Assembly: GCA_947380905.1 (NCBI GenBank)
Contig: CANCSS010000014.1
Coordinates: 1 to 55,299, forward strand
Length of the DNA: 55,299 nucleotides
Direction of reading: 5' to 3'
Source: Chitinophagaceae bacterium
GTDB lineage: Bacteria; Bacteroidota; Bacteroidia; Chitinophagales; Chitinophagaceae
Below the pieces are notes generated by a model, which ran no database searches, was not told where the DNA came from, and saw nothing but the letters and a program-made list of their open reading frames with translations. The first letter of the stretch is position 1. Each line of letters starts with the position of its first letter. The position numbers were made by a program, and so were the translations under genes. Below are positions 1 through 7,522 of this stretch, piece by piece.

Positions 1-621
1 AGTATTTTACTTTTTCAAACAGCACTCAATCATCGTTCAGTTAAGGACAATCCTGCGGAGAATAATGAAAGGTTGGAATTTTTAGGCGATGCCATTATTA
101 GTTCAGTGGTGGCGGATTATCTATTTAAAAAATATCCCTACAAGGGCGAAGGCTTTTTAACAGAGATGCGTAGTAAGATGGTGAACAGACAACAGTTGAA
201 TCATATTGCAGTTCAAATGGGACTTCGAAGAATGACTCGTTTCAATAAAATGGATGGGAGTTTAAAAACAAGTCAAATTTTTGGTAACACTTTAGAAGCC
301 TTGGTGGGGGCTATTTATTTAGATAAAAAATATGACTTCACTAAACAATGGATCTTAGAAAAAATGATTCAACCTTATTTGTTCATGGAAGATTTAGAAC
401 AAATAGACATTAATATAAAAAATAAAATCATTGGTTGGGCTTTGAAGCAAGGCAAGCAAATAGATTTCGTTTTGGCAGGAGAGCAATTAGAAGGGCGTAG
501 AAGATTGTTTACCATCAATGTAGTATTGGATGGAGAGGTAATTACCGCGAAAAAAGGTTATACTAAAAAAGATGCCAGTCAATTGGCAGCACAAAAAGCT
601 ATTGAAATTTTAGGAATTTAA
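1..621 (+). CDS. rnc: Ribonuclease III (5' end outside window)
   Basis: This endonuclease cuts double-stranded RNA during rRNA and mRNA maturation. The reading frame is open from base 1, so the first residues lie left of the window; 206 residues are present. The catalytic signature NERLEFLGDA is at about residues 22-31 of the visible part. An N-terminal RIIID domain follows to about residue 130. A C-terminal double-stranded RNA binding domain (about 137-205) carries the basic stretch KKGYTKKDASQLAAQKA. The TTG at 73 is internal to the signature and cannot be the true start. The gene ends 13 bp before a convergent epimerase gene. Family identity is clear. Confidence 0.96.
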   Translation, partial: SILLFQTALNHRSVKDNPAENNERLEFLGDAIISSVVADYLFKKYPYKGEGFLTEMRSKMVNRQQLNHIAVQMGLRRMTRFNKMDGSLKTSQIFGNTLEALVGAIYLDKKYDFTKQWILEKMIQPYLFMEDLEQIDINIKNKIIGWALKQGKQIDFVLAGEQLEGRRRLFTINVVLDGEVITAKKGYTKKDASQLAAQKAIEILGI

Positions 622-634
622 TTGCAGCCTATTT

Positions 635-1042
635 TTAGATACTTTGACAAAGTTCTATCAACACCCCATTTGTTTCTTTGGGATGCACAAAACAAACCCA
701 TTTATGATCGGCTCCTTTTTTAGGACTTTCGTTCAATAAAGTGAATCCTTCTTTTTTTAATCTTTCCATTTCAGCAATAATATCGGGTACTTCAAAAGCA
801 ATATGGTGCAGGCCTTCTCCCTTTTTTTCAATAAACTTTGCAATTACACCCGATGGATCGGTGCTTTCTAACAATTCAATTTTGGAACTTTCTTGCAAAA
901 AAAAGGCAGTATTCACTTGCTCGCTCTCTATCTTTTCAGTTTTATAACATGGGCTGCCCAATAGCTTTTCAAACAAGGGGATGCTTGTTTGCAACTGCTT
1001 GACTGCGATGCCTATATGTTCTACCTTATAATCCATGTTCAT
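635..1042 (-). CDS. mce: Methylmalonyl-CoA epimerase (VOC fold)
   Basis: Predicted to interconvert the (R) and (S) forms of methylmalonyl-CoA in the propionate/succinate route, in the cytoplasm. The 135-residue protein has the length and two-module pattern of the vicinal-oxygen-chelate family. Likely metal ligands are the His in VEHIGIAV near the N-terminus, the His pair in EGLHHIAFEV mid-protein, and the Glu in VLIELCQ near the C-terminus. Two starts are possible, Met1 and Met3 (1042 or 1036); both leave the fold intact. It is transcribed away from iscS and toward rnc. A related glyoxalase-like activity cannot be fully excluded, but the motif set fits the epimerase best. Confidence 0.88.
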   Translation of the reverse strand: MNMDYKVEHIGIAVKQLQTSIPLFEKLLGSPCYKTEKIESEQVNTAFFLQESSKIELLESTDPSGVIAKFIEKKGEGLHHIAFEVPDIIAEMERLKKEGFTLLNESPKKGADHKWVCFVHPKETNGVLIELCQSI

Positions 1043-1111
1043 TTGTTTTACGAATTGGGAAAAAATTACCCTTAAAGCCTAACGAATTCAATAAAATCAA
1101 GCCTTAAGCTT

Positions 1112-1119
1112 TACTTTTG
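1112..1119 (+). promoter_or_regulatory. Bacteroidota -7 element of the isc operon
   Basis: TACTTTTG matches the consensus TAnnTTTG exactly and lies 26 nt before the iscS start. I do not see a convincing TTG at the expected -33 distance. Confidence 0.5.
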
Positions 1120-1145
1120 TGCTTTAGAAAAAATCAAATTCGGAT

Positions 1146-2363
1146 ATGTTAAAATTACCAATTTATCTTGATCATAATGCAACTACCCCCATGGATCCTA
1201 GGGTTTTAGAAGCAATGATCCCCTATTTCGTCGAAAATTTCGGAAATGCGGCTAGTCGTAACCATTCTTTTGGATGGCAAGCAGAGGAGGCAGTGGATTA
1301 TGCGCGTGAGCAAGTGGCCCAATTAATTGGCGCCGATCCCAAAGAAATTATATTCACTTCTGGTGCTACCGAAGGGGACAATTTAGGTATCAAAGGTGTT
1401 TATGAAATGTATGCAAGCAAGGGAAATCATATTATTACTTGCACTACAGAGCATAAAGCTGTTTTAGATACTTGCAAGCACTTAGAAAAATTAGGTGCTG
1501 AAGTCACTTATTTAGAAGTACAACCTGATGGTTTAGTCGATTTAAAGCAATTGGAAGCTGCCATGAAACCAACTACTATTTTAGTAGCCATCATGTATGC
1601 TAATAATGAAATTGGCGTGGTTCAACCAGTAAAAGAAATTAGTGCCATTGCCAAAAAACATGGGGCCTTATTTTTTACAGATGCAGTGCAAGCAGTAGGA
1701 AAAATTCCTGTGGATGTGATTGCCGATGGTATTGATATCATGGCTTTTACCGCGCATAAAATGTATGGTCCTAAAGGGGTAGGTGCTTTATATGTGAGAC
1801 GTAAAAATCCTCGTGTAAAAGTAACTGCACAAGTAGATGGTGGAGGACATGAAAGAGGTATGCGTAGCGGTACTTTGAATGTACCTGGTATTGTAGGCTT
1901 TGGTAAAGCCTGTGAATTGTCTCGTTTAGAAATGGCTGCTGATACAGAAAGAATTTCGAAATTGAGAGACAAGTTAGAAAATGCTTTAAAACAAATTGAT
2001 GAGTCTTATGTGAATGGAAATCCAGCACATCGTTTACCCCATGTAAGTAATATCTCTTTTAAATATGTAGAAGGTGAAGGATTGATGATGGGCTTTAACA
2101 AAGACATCGCATTGTCTTCTGGTTCTGCCTGTACTTCGGCTTCTTTAGAGCCCAGCTATGTATTAAAAGCATTGGGCCTAGGAGATGATTTAGCACACAG
2201 TTCACTTCGTTTTGGATTGGGCAGATATACCACCGAAGAACAAATTGATTTTACAATTAAAGCAGTAACAGATACTGTTTTAAAATTAAGAGAAATGAGT
2301 CCTTTGTGGGAAATGTTTAAAGAAGGCATTGACATTGACGCGATTCAATGGGCGCATCATTAA
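1146..2363 (+). CDS. iscS: Cysteine desulfurase IscS
   Basis: PLP enzyme that takes sulfur from L-cysteine as a persulfide and passes it to the scaffold for Fe-S cluster assembly. The 405 residues match IscS length. The PLP lysine is K205 in AHKMYGPKG. The persulfide cysteine is C329 in the mobile loop [17 protein letters not shown], which is the IscS form of the loop rather than the shorter SufS form. The ATG at 1146 is supported by the conserved opening [12 protein letters not shown]. It heads an iscS-iscU-iscA cluster (gaps 61 and 31 bp). No iscR, hscA/hscB or fdx gene is adjacent, so the cluster is minimal. Confidence 0.96.
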   Translation: MLKLPIYLDHNATTPMDPRVLEAMIPYFVENFGNAASRNHSFGWQAEEAVDYAREQVAQLIGADPKEIIFTSGATEGDNLGIKGVYEMYASKGNHIITCTTEHKAVLDTCKHLEKLGAEVTYLEVQPDGLVDLKQLEAAMKPTTILVAIMYANNEIGVVQPVKEISAIAKKHGALFFTDAVQAVGKIPVDVIADGIDIMAFTAHKMYGPKGVGALYVRRKNPRVKVTAQVDGGGHERGMRSGTLNVPGIVGFGKACELSRLEMAADTERISKLRDKLENALKQIDESYVNGNPAHRLPHVSNISFKYVEGEGLMMGFNKDIALSSGSACTSASLEPSYVLKALGLGDDLAHSSLRFGLGRYTTEEQIDFTIKAVTDTVLKLREMSPLWEMFKEGIDIDAIQWAHH

Positions 2364-2424
2364 TAATTTACCCTATTCATTAAAATATTTTTTAATAATT
2401 TTACCATCATAAAAACCAACCACC

Positions 2425-2841
2425 ATGGCATATTCAGATAAAGTAATCGATCATTATTCCAATCCTAAAAATGTAGGCACTTTAGACAAGTCTTCCAAAA
2501 GTGTAGGTACAGGATTAGTAGGTGCTCCAGAATGTGGAGACGTTATGCGTTTACAAATTGAAGTAGATCAAGCAACTGGTATTATCACCGATGCTAAATT
2601 TAAAACCTTTGGTTGCGGATCTGCCATTGCATCCTCTTCTTTAGCTACAGAGTGGTTAAAAGGAAAAACAGTAGACGAAGCAGTTAAAATTGACAATATG
2701 GATTTAGTAGAGGAATTAAATTTACCTCCCGTTAAAATACATTGTTCTGTTTTAGCAGAAGATGCTATCAAAGCAGCCATCAATGATTTTCGTGTAAAGA
2801 ATGGTTTGACTGAATTGGTGTTTGAACAAAGCCATGTGTAA
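2425..2841 (+). CDS. iscU: Fe-S cluster scaffold IscU
   Basis: Scaffold on which IscS-derived sulfur and iron are assembled into a [2Fe-2S] cluster before transfer. The three ligand cysteines are present: C37 in PECGD (with Asp39), C64 in FGCGSAIASS and C107 in KIHCSVLAEDA, with His106 next to it. The length (138 residues) and the absence of the SufU-type zinc insertion identify the IscU subfamily. The client motif LPPVK (residues 100-104), which HscA recognises in other species, is present although no hscA lies nearby. It sits 61 bp after iscS and is probably cotranscribed with it. Confidence 0.96.
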   Translation: MAYSDKVIDHYSNPKNVGTLDKSSKSVGTGLVGAPECGDVMRLQIEVDQATGIITDAKFKTFGCGSAIASSSLATEWLKGKTVDEAVKIDNMDLVEELNLPPVKIHCSVLAEDAIKAAINDFRVKNGLTELVFEQSHV

Positions 2842-2872
2842 ACCATCCATCAACGACTAAGATTTTAATACG

Positions 2873-3229
2873 ATGAGTGAAGTAGCCCAAGAAAATTCAA
2901 TTTATGTAAGTGAAAAAGCCAAGGCCAAGGTTTTGCAGTTGATGCAGGACGCAGGCATCACTGGTGATACCTCTTATTTTTTGAGGGTAGGCGTGGTGGG
3001 CGGCGGTTGCTCTGGGCTAAGTTACAAGTTAGATTTTGACAATGAAATAAAGCCCATGGATCAAGTTTTTGAAGACAATGGGGTAAAAATTGTTACCGAC
3101 TTAAAAAGCTTTTTATACTTGGTAAATACCGAACTAGAGTTCTCTGACGGCCTCAATGGGAAAGGATTTTTCTTTAACAATCCCAATGCCAGTAGAAGTT
3201 GCGGATGTGGAGATAGTTTTGCTGTATAA
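2873..3229 (+). CDS. iscA: A-type Fe-S carrier (IscA/ErpA family)
   Basis: A-type carrier that accepts Fe-S clusters from the scaffold and delivers them to apo-proteins. The 118 residues contain the three invariant cysteines, C46 in GGGCSGLSY and C110/C112 in the C-terminal SCGCG motif. IscA, ErpA and SufA cannot be told apart from sequence alone; the symbol is chosen from the position behind iscU. It closes the cluster and is followed by a strong intrinsic terminator at 3260. Confidence 0.93.
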   Translation: MSEVAQENSIYVSEKAKAKVLQLMQDAGITGDTSYFLRVGVVGGGCSGLSYKLDFDNEIKPMDQVFEDNGVKIVTDLKSFLYLVNTELEFSDGLNGKGFFFNNPNASRSCGCGDSFAV

Positions 3230-3259
3230 CGGAACTTAATAATACAAGATGATATATTA

Positions 3260-3290
3260 AATGCCTCGATTACTCGGGGCATTTTTTTTG
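3260..3290 (+). terminator. Intrinsic terminator of the isc operon
   Basis: A 10-bp stem (AATGCCTCGA / TCGGGGCATT, one T-G wobble) with a TTAC loop is followed by eight T residues. It ends right at the -7 element of the next gene, so terminator and promoter abut. Confidence 0.92.
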
Positions 3291-3298
3291 TAGCTTTG
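3291..3298 (+). promoter_or_regulatory. -7 element of gldFG
   Basis: TAGCTTTG matches TAnnTTTG exactly. The ATG at 3303 begins 4 nt after it, so a transcript would start at or beside the start codon. The -33 position falls within the isc terminator hairpin and shows no TTG. Confidence 0.5.
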
Positions 3299-3302
3299 GT
3301 GC

Positions 3303-5744
3303 ATGTGGGCAATTTGCAAAAAAGAATGGGCGCAATATTTTAGCGGAATCACTGGTTATTTGATCATTGGGTTTTATTTATTGATCAATGGACTGGTCTT
3401 ATTTGTTTTACCTAATTACAATATTTTGGATTTCGGATACGCCTCTTTGCAAGTGTATTTCGACTTTGCTCCTTGGTTTTTATTGCTGCTAATACCAGCC
3501 ATTACCATGCACAGTTTTTCGGATGAATACAAGTCGGGGACCTATGAGCTCCTCAAAAGTTTACCAATAAAACCTTTGCATTTGGTATTGGGTAAATTTG
3601 TAGGGGCTTATCTTATTGTATTAGTGGCCATAGCACCAACCCTTTTATATGCTATTGCTTTAGATGCATTGAGTGCGGTTGGAGGTTTGGATTGGGGAGG
3701 TACTATCGGAAGCTATCTTGGCTTGTTGTTTTTAGCAGCAGCTTATACGGCCATAGGGGTATATACCAGCAGCAGCAGCAGAAACAATTTAGTTTCCTTG
3801 TTGTTTTCCATAACGCTGTCTTTACTTTTATTTAAAGGATTTGATTGGCTAAGTGGGCTTTCGGCTTTTAAAAATGGGTATGATTTTTATTTGACTCCAT
3901 TGGGATTTGGTTTTCATTACCGATCTATGAGTAGAGGCGTATTGTCTTTTCAAGATGTCGCCTATTTCATTTCCATTCTGATTTTATTTTGCATCGGCGG
4001 TCTTGAAAATATAAAAGCAAAATTTAAATATATAGCAACACTTGCTTTTATTTTAATCATTAATTATATCGCTTTTGTATGGCCAACACAAATAGATTTA
4101 ACCAAAGAGCATCGATATACTTTAGGTGAAAGTTCAAAACAAATCATCCAAAAAATACAAAGTCCTGTAAAAATTCATTTGTATTTGGGTGGAGACTTGC
4201 CTGCTTATTATAAAAAGATAGCCCAATCCACTGCTGGTTTATTGGAACAGTTGCATCAAATTAATCCGCGTGCCATTCAATGGCAAATAGAAGTGCCTAG
4301 TCAAATGTATAAAGACACTGCTTTGTATCAATTGTATGATAGTTTATCAAAATTAGGATTGCCAATACAACGTTTACAAGAACAGGACCACGGCTCAGAC
4401 AAAAGGGTAGATCAATTGTTGATTCCTGGGGCTTTGGTGGAAGTAGCAGGACAAATGCCGATAGCGATAGATTTAAGAAGCAGTAAAAAGTTTTTTAAAC
4501 CCTACAATATTGTGAAAGATATTCCAGAAGAGGATTTGGAAGCCAGTTCCAATGCTGCAGAAGCATTGTTAGAGTATAAGTTTACGCAAGCCATTTATTT
4601 ATTAAATAGGAAAGAAGTGCCCACCATTGCTTACACCATTGGAAATGGAGAGCCTACCAATTTAACGGTGAATGATTTGGGCGAATCGATTCGTCATCAA
4701 TACCATTTGGTGGTGTTTGATTTAAAAAGGGGGTATCCCGATGCAACAAAAATTAAAACGCTTTTAATTATAAAGCCTACCAATGCTTTTTCTGAATCAG
4801 ATAAAATAAAATTGGATCAATATGTGATGGCTGGTGGAAACATTATCTGGGCTGTTGATAAATTGTATGCGGAATACGATAGTTTGCAAAAAACAGACGG
4901 AAGCTATGTGGCGTATGATAGAGGATTGGCGCTGGATGATTTATTTTTTAAATATGGGGTAAGAATGAATAGCAATTTGGTACAAGATTTAAACTGTGCA
5001 AAATTGCCCATGGTCATAGGAAAACAATCCGATGGAAGTCCCATGATGCAGCGTATTCCATGGCCTTATTATCCCTTCTTATTGGGGTCCGATCGTCATC
5101 CCTTGGTACAAAACTTAGATCGCGTATTGTCCTTGTTTCCAGCTAGCCTTGACACTTTACAAAATGCGGCCATCAAAAAAACCATTCTGCTAACTACAGA
5201 TACCAATACAAGAATTATTGCAACCCCTAATTTGGTTTCCTTAAATAGTGTAAAGGAGGAATCCGAGATGGCTTCTTTTAACAAACATCAGGTACCTATT
5301 GCGGTATTATTGGAAGGCAAGTTTAGCTCCTTGTATGCCAATCAAATTTCAAATGCAATAAAAGACAGCATCTTAAAAACTACGGGAGTAGCGTATCAAT
5401 CAATTGGCACCCGTAATGCAAAGCAAATAGTAGTAGCAGATGCAGATATATTCACGAATCAAGTAGATAAAACCAGAGGAGCTTTGCCCATGGGAATGAT
5501 TCCATTTGAAGAATACCAATTTGCGAATCATGATTTTTATTTGAACAGCATTGCTTATTTGAATGAACCCCTTGGTTTATTGGACAGCAGAAATAAATAT
5601 GTTGTATTGCGATTATTAGATAAGCAAAAAGTAGAGCAGGATAGGTTGTGGTGGCAAATTATAATTATTGGCAGCCCTCTGTTGCTACTGGTCATTGGAT
5701 TTGCCTTTTGGTCCTATTATAGAAAACGTCAATTTGCTGTATAG
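3303..5744 (+). CDS. GldF-GldG fusion: gliding-associated ABC transporter permease plus auxiliary subunit
   Basis: One 813-residue reading frame joins two proteins that are separate in Flavobacterium. Residues 1 to about 240 form an ABC-2 type permease with about six membrane segments, like GldF. From about residue 245 a new membrane segment leads into a large extracytoplasmic GldG-like region (opening TQIDLTKEHRYTLGESSKQII), ending with a C-terminal membrane anchor (about 785-805) and a basic tail. GldF and GldG work with the ATPase GldA in gliding motility; no gldA is in this window. The reading frame is continuous across the junction, so this is a true fusion and not a misread stop. Confidence 0.88.
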   Translation: MWAICKKEWAQYFSGITGYLIIGFYLLINGLVLFVLPNYNILDFGYASLQVYFDFAPWFLLLLIPAITMHSFSDEYKSGTYELLKSLPIKPLHLVLGKFVGAYLIVLVAIAPTLLYAIALDALSAVGGLDWGGTIGSYLGLLFLAAAYTAIGVYTSSSSRNNLVSLLFSITLSLLLFKGFDWLSGLSAFKNGYDFYLTPLGFGFHYRSMSRGVLSFQDVAYFISILILFCIGGLENIKAKFKYIATLAFILIINYIAFVWPTQIDLTKEHRYTLGESSKQIIQKIQSPVKIHLYLGGDLPAYYKKIAQSTAGLLEQLHQINPRAIQWQIEVPSQMYKDTALYQLYDSLSKLGLPIQRLQEQDHGSDKRVDQLLIPGALVEVAGQMPIAIDLRSSKKFFKPYNIVKDIPEEDLEASSNAAEALLEYKFTQAIYLLNRKEVPTIAYTIGNGEPTNLTVNDLGESIRHQYHLVVFDLKRGYPDATKIKTLLIIKPTNAFSESDKIKLDQYVMAGGNIIWAVDKLYAEYDSLQKTDGSYVAYDRGLALDDLFFKYGVRMNSNLVQDLNCAKLPMVIGKQSDGSPMMQRIPWPYYPFLLGSDRHPLVQNLDRVLSLFPASLDTLQNAAIKKTILLTTDTNTRIIATPNLVSLNSVKEESEMASFNKHQVPIAVLLEGKFSSLYANQISNAIKDSILKTTGVAYQSIGTRNAKQIVVADADIFTNQVDKTRGALPMGMIPFEEYQFANHDFYLNSIAYLNEPLGLLDSRNKYVVLRLLDKQKVEQDRLWWQIIIIGSPLLLLVIGFAFWSYYRKRQFAV

Positions 5745-5764
5745 TCAAGGATGTGTTAACTTTG
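5733..5764 (+). promoter_or_regulatory. Complete TTTG-N20-TAACTTTG promoter of the terC-like gene
   Basis: TTTG at 5733-5736 and TAACTTTG at 5757-5764 are separated by 20 bp, matching the Bacteroidota primary-sigma consensus. The ATG at 5769 follows after only CGGT. The -33 part lies within the last codons of gldFG. Confidence 0.72.
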
Positions 5765-5768
5765 CGGT

Positions 5769-6737
5769 ATGTCTACAGATCAATTGGTATACTTGGTTTT
5801 TGGTTGTGTAATAGTAGTTGCATTGGTACTCGACTTGGGTTTTTTGAGTAAAAAAAATGCTGTTATCTCTATTGGACAGGCTTTGCGTCAAACTTTTTTC
5901 TGGGTTTTATTGGCATTTGTTTTTTTTATTTTTATGTGGGTAGAAGAAGGTCAAAAATTAGCACTGGAATATTTAAGCGGTTATTTGATGGAGTGGAGTT
6001 TAAGCATCGACAACATCTTTGTATTCATACTTATTTTTAGTGCGTTTAAGGTCAAAGAAAAACACATTCCCCGCGTTTTATTAATCGGTATTTTAACGGC
6101 CATTTTATTAAGAGTAATTTTTATCACGATAGGGGTAGCCTTGGTTGCCAAATTTGCATGGGTCCTTTATATCTTCGGTGTTTTTTTATTGTACACAGGT
6201 TATCAAATGTTTATTGCAGGAGAGGAGAGTCAATTTGATCCGCAGGAATCCAAAGTGTATTTATTTTTAAAAAAATACCTGCCTATTGGGCATACCGATG
6301 GAGACGGAAAATTTGTAATAAGAGATCACAACAACAAGCCTTTGTATACGAGTTTATTTGTGGTGGTGGTTTTATTATCGGTGATTGATTTGGTATTTGC
6401 ACTGGACTCTATCCCTGCGGTGATGGGTATTTCCAGAAGTAGTTTGGTAATATATACTTCAAATATTTTTGCCATTTTAGGCTTACGTTCCTTGTTCTTT
6501 TTACTAAGAGGTGCCGTGAATCAATTTGAACATCTGCAACAAGGCATTGCTATCGTACTCATCTTTATTGGAATAAAAATGCTTGGGGAGCATTATATTA
6601 ACTTGTGGATGGATAAAAATACCCAAGTCCTACTTTCTTTGATGTTTATTATTTTTTGTATTTCTGGTTCCATTTTGTATTCAATATTCACTAGCAAGAA
6701 AAAATTATCAAAAGGCAATTCTAGCAGCCTTCCATAA
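5769..6737 (+). CDS. TerC/Alx-family integral membrane protein
   Basis: Multi-pass membrane protein of 322 residues with about eight to nine hydrophobic segments. Family signatures are WSLSIDNIFVFILIF (around residue 80), with its membrane Asp, and the second acidic segment DLVFALDSIPAVMGIS (around residue 210). TerC/Alx proteins are linked to manganese homeostasis at the membrane and, in some species, to tellurite resistance; Mn2+ export is the likelier role but is not proven by sequence. A short soluble loop (about residues 155-190) contains DGDGKFVIRD. It stands between gldFG and lspA, with its own promoter. Confidence 0.88.
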   Translation: MSTDQLVYLVFGCVIVVALVLDLGFLSKKNAVISIGQALRQTFFWVLLAFVFFIFMWVEEGQKLALEYLSGYLMEWSLSIDNIFVFILIFSAFKVKEKHIPRVLLIGILTAILLRVIFITIGVALVAKFAWVLYIFGVFLLYTGYQMFIAGEESQFDPQESKVYLFLKKYLPIGHTDGDGKFVIRDHNNKPLYTSLFVVVVLLSVIDLVFALDSIPAVMGISRSSLVIYTSNIFAILGLRSLFFLLRGAVNQFEHLQQGIAIVLIFIGIKMLGEHYINLWMDKNTQVLLSLMFIIFCISGSILYSIFTSKKKLSKGNSSSLP

Positions 6738-6746
6738 AAACTAGCT

Positions 6747-6754
6747 TATATTTG
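6747..6754 (+). promoter_or_regulatory. -7 element of lspA
   Basis: TATATTTG matches TAnnTTTG and lies 19 nt before the lspA ATG. No clear -33 TTG is present. Confidence 0.4.
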
Positions 6755-6773
6755 CCATCATTATACCATCCCT

Positions 6774-7427
6774 ATGAACGGAAAAAAAGTAGCTTTATTT
6801 ATTGTTTTAATTATTTTTATTGATCAAGCGCTTAAGTTTTATATCAAACTAAATTATTTTATTGGGGAAGAGCATGCGCTATTGGGTGCCTGGGCCAGGT
6901 TACATTTTGTAGAAAATGAAGGCATGGCATGGGGATTGAAATTTGGAGGTGGGTTTGGAAAAATTATTTTAACCTTATTTAGGTTGGCGGCGGTGATATG
7001 GGGTACTTTTTTAATCAAGGGTTTTATCAAACAAAAGTACCATAACGGGTTTATCATTTGTGCAGCGTTAATTTATGCAGGGGCAGTAGGTAATTTAGTA
7101 GACAGCCTATTTTATGGGCTTATTTTTAATGAAAGTTATCCTTACACTACCATGGTCGCACATTTGTTTCCAACGGGCGGTGGTTATGCCTCTTTTTTAC
7201 ATGGCAGGGTGGTGGATATGTTTTATTTCCCCATCATAAGAGACGGGCATTTCCCAACTTGGTTTCCGATTTGGGGAGGGGAAGAATTTGAGTTTTTCCG
7301 TCCTGTTTTTAATTTTGCCGATGCTTCCATAAGCACAGGTGTTATACTCTTGTTTATTTTTAACAAGCGCTTTTTCAAAGAGCCCAACCAGGAAATAGAC
7401 AACCCTTCCAAAACTGCTTCCAGCTAG
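6774..7427 (+). CDS. lspA: Lipoprotein signal peptidase (signal peptidase II)
   Basis: Inner-membrane aspartyl protease that removes the signal peptide from prolipoproteins after diacylglyceryl transfer. Catalytic aspartates are D110 in GNLVD and D183 in FNFAD. The protein has 217 residues against about 160 in Escherichia coli. The extra length is an insert of roughly 25-30 residues between SLFYG and HGRVVDMFYF, plus a second extension (about 155-175, FPIIRDGHFPTWFPIWGG). I have seen this longer form in Bacteroidota. Arg after the first catalytic Asp is replaced by Ser. Its functional partner Lnb is encoded at 45.5 kb. Confidence 0.93.
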   Translation: MNGKKVALFIVLIIFIDQALKFYIKLNYFIGEEHALLGAWARLHFVENEGMAWGLKFGGGFGKIILTLFRLAAVIWGTFLIKGFIKQKYHNGFIICAALIYAGAVGNLVDSLFYGLIFNESYPYTTMVAHLFPTGGGYASFLHGRVVDMFYFPIIRDGHFPTWFPIWGGEEFEFFRPVFNFADASISTGVILLFIFNKRFFKEPNQEIDNPSKTASS

Positions 7428-7438
7428 TTTTTATTGTT

Positions 7439-7470
7439 CCAGCTGTCTCAAAATTGGGCTGGCCTTTTTT
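7439..7470 (+). terminator. Possible weak terminator after lspA
   Basis: CCAGC and GCTGG can pair across a 14-nt loop, followed by CC and six T residues. The stem is short, so this is tentative. Confidence 0.4.
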
Positions 7471-7522
7471 ACAAGCTTATTCGTACCTTCGTGCCCTAAA
7501 AATGAGCTAGGACAAGCGTTTT

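Noticed and set aside
5700..5768. Possible stop or frameshift between a gldF and gldG part
   Set aside because: The frame from 3303 to 5744 is continuous through the junction near 4030, so no frameshift is needed.
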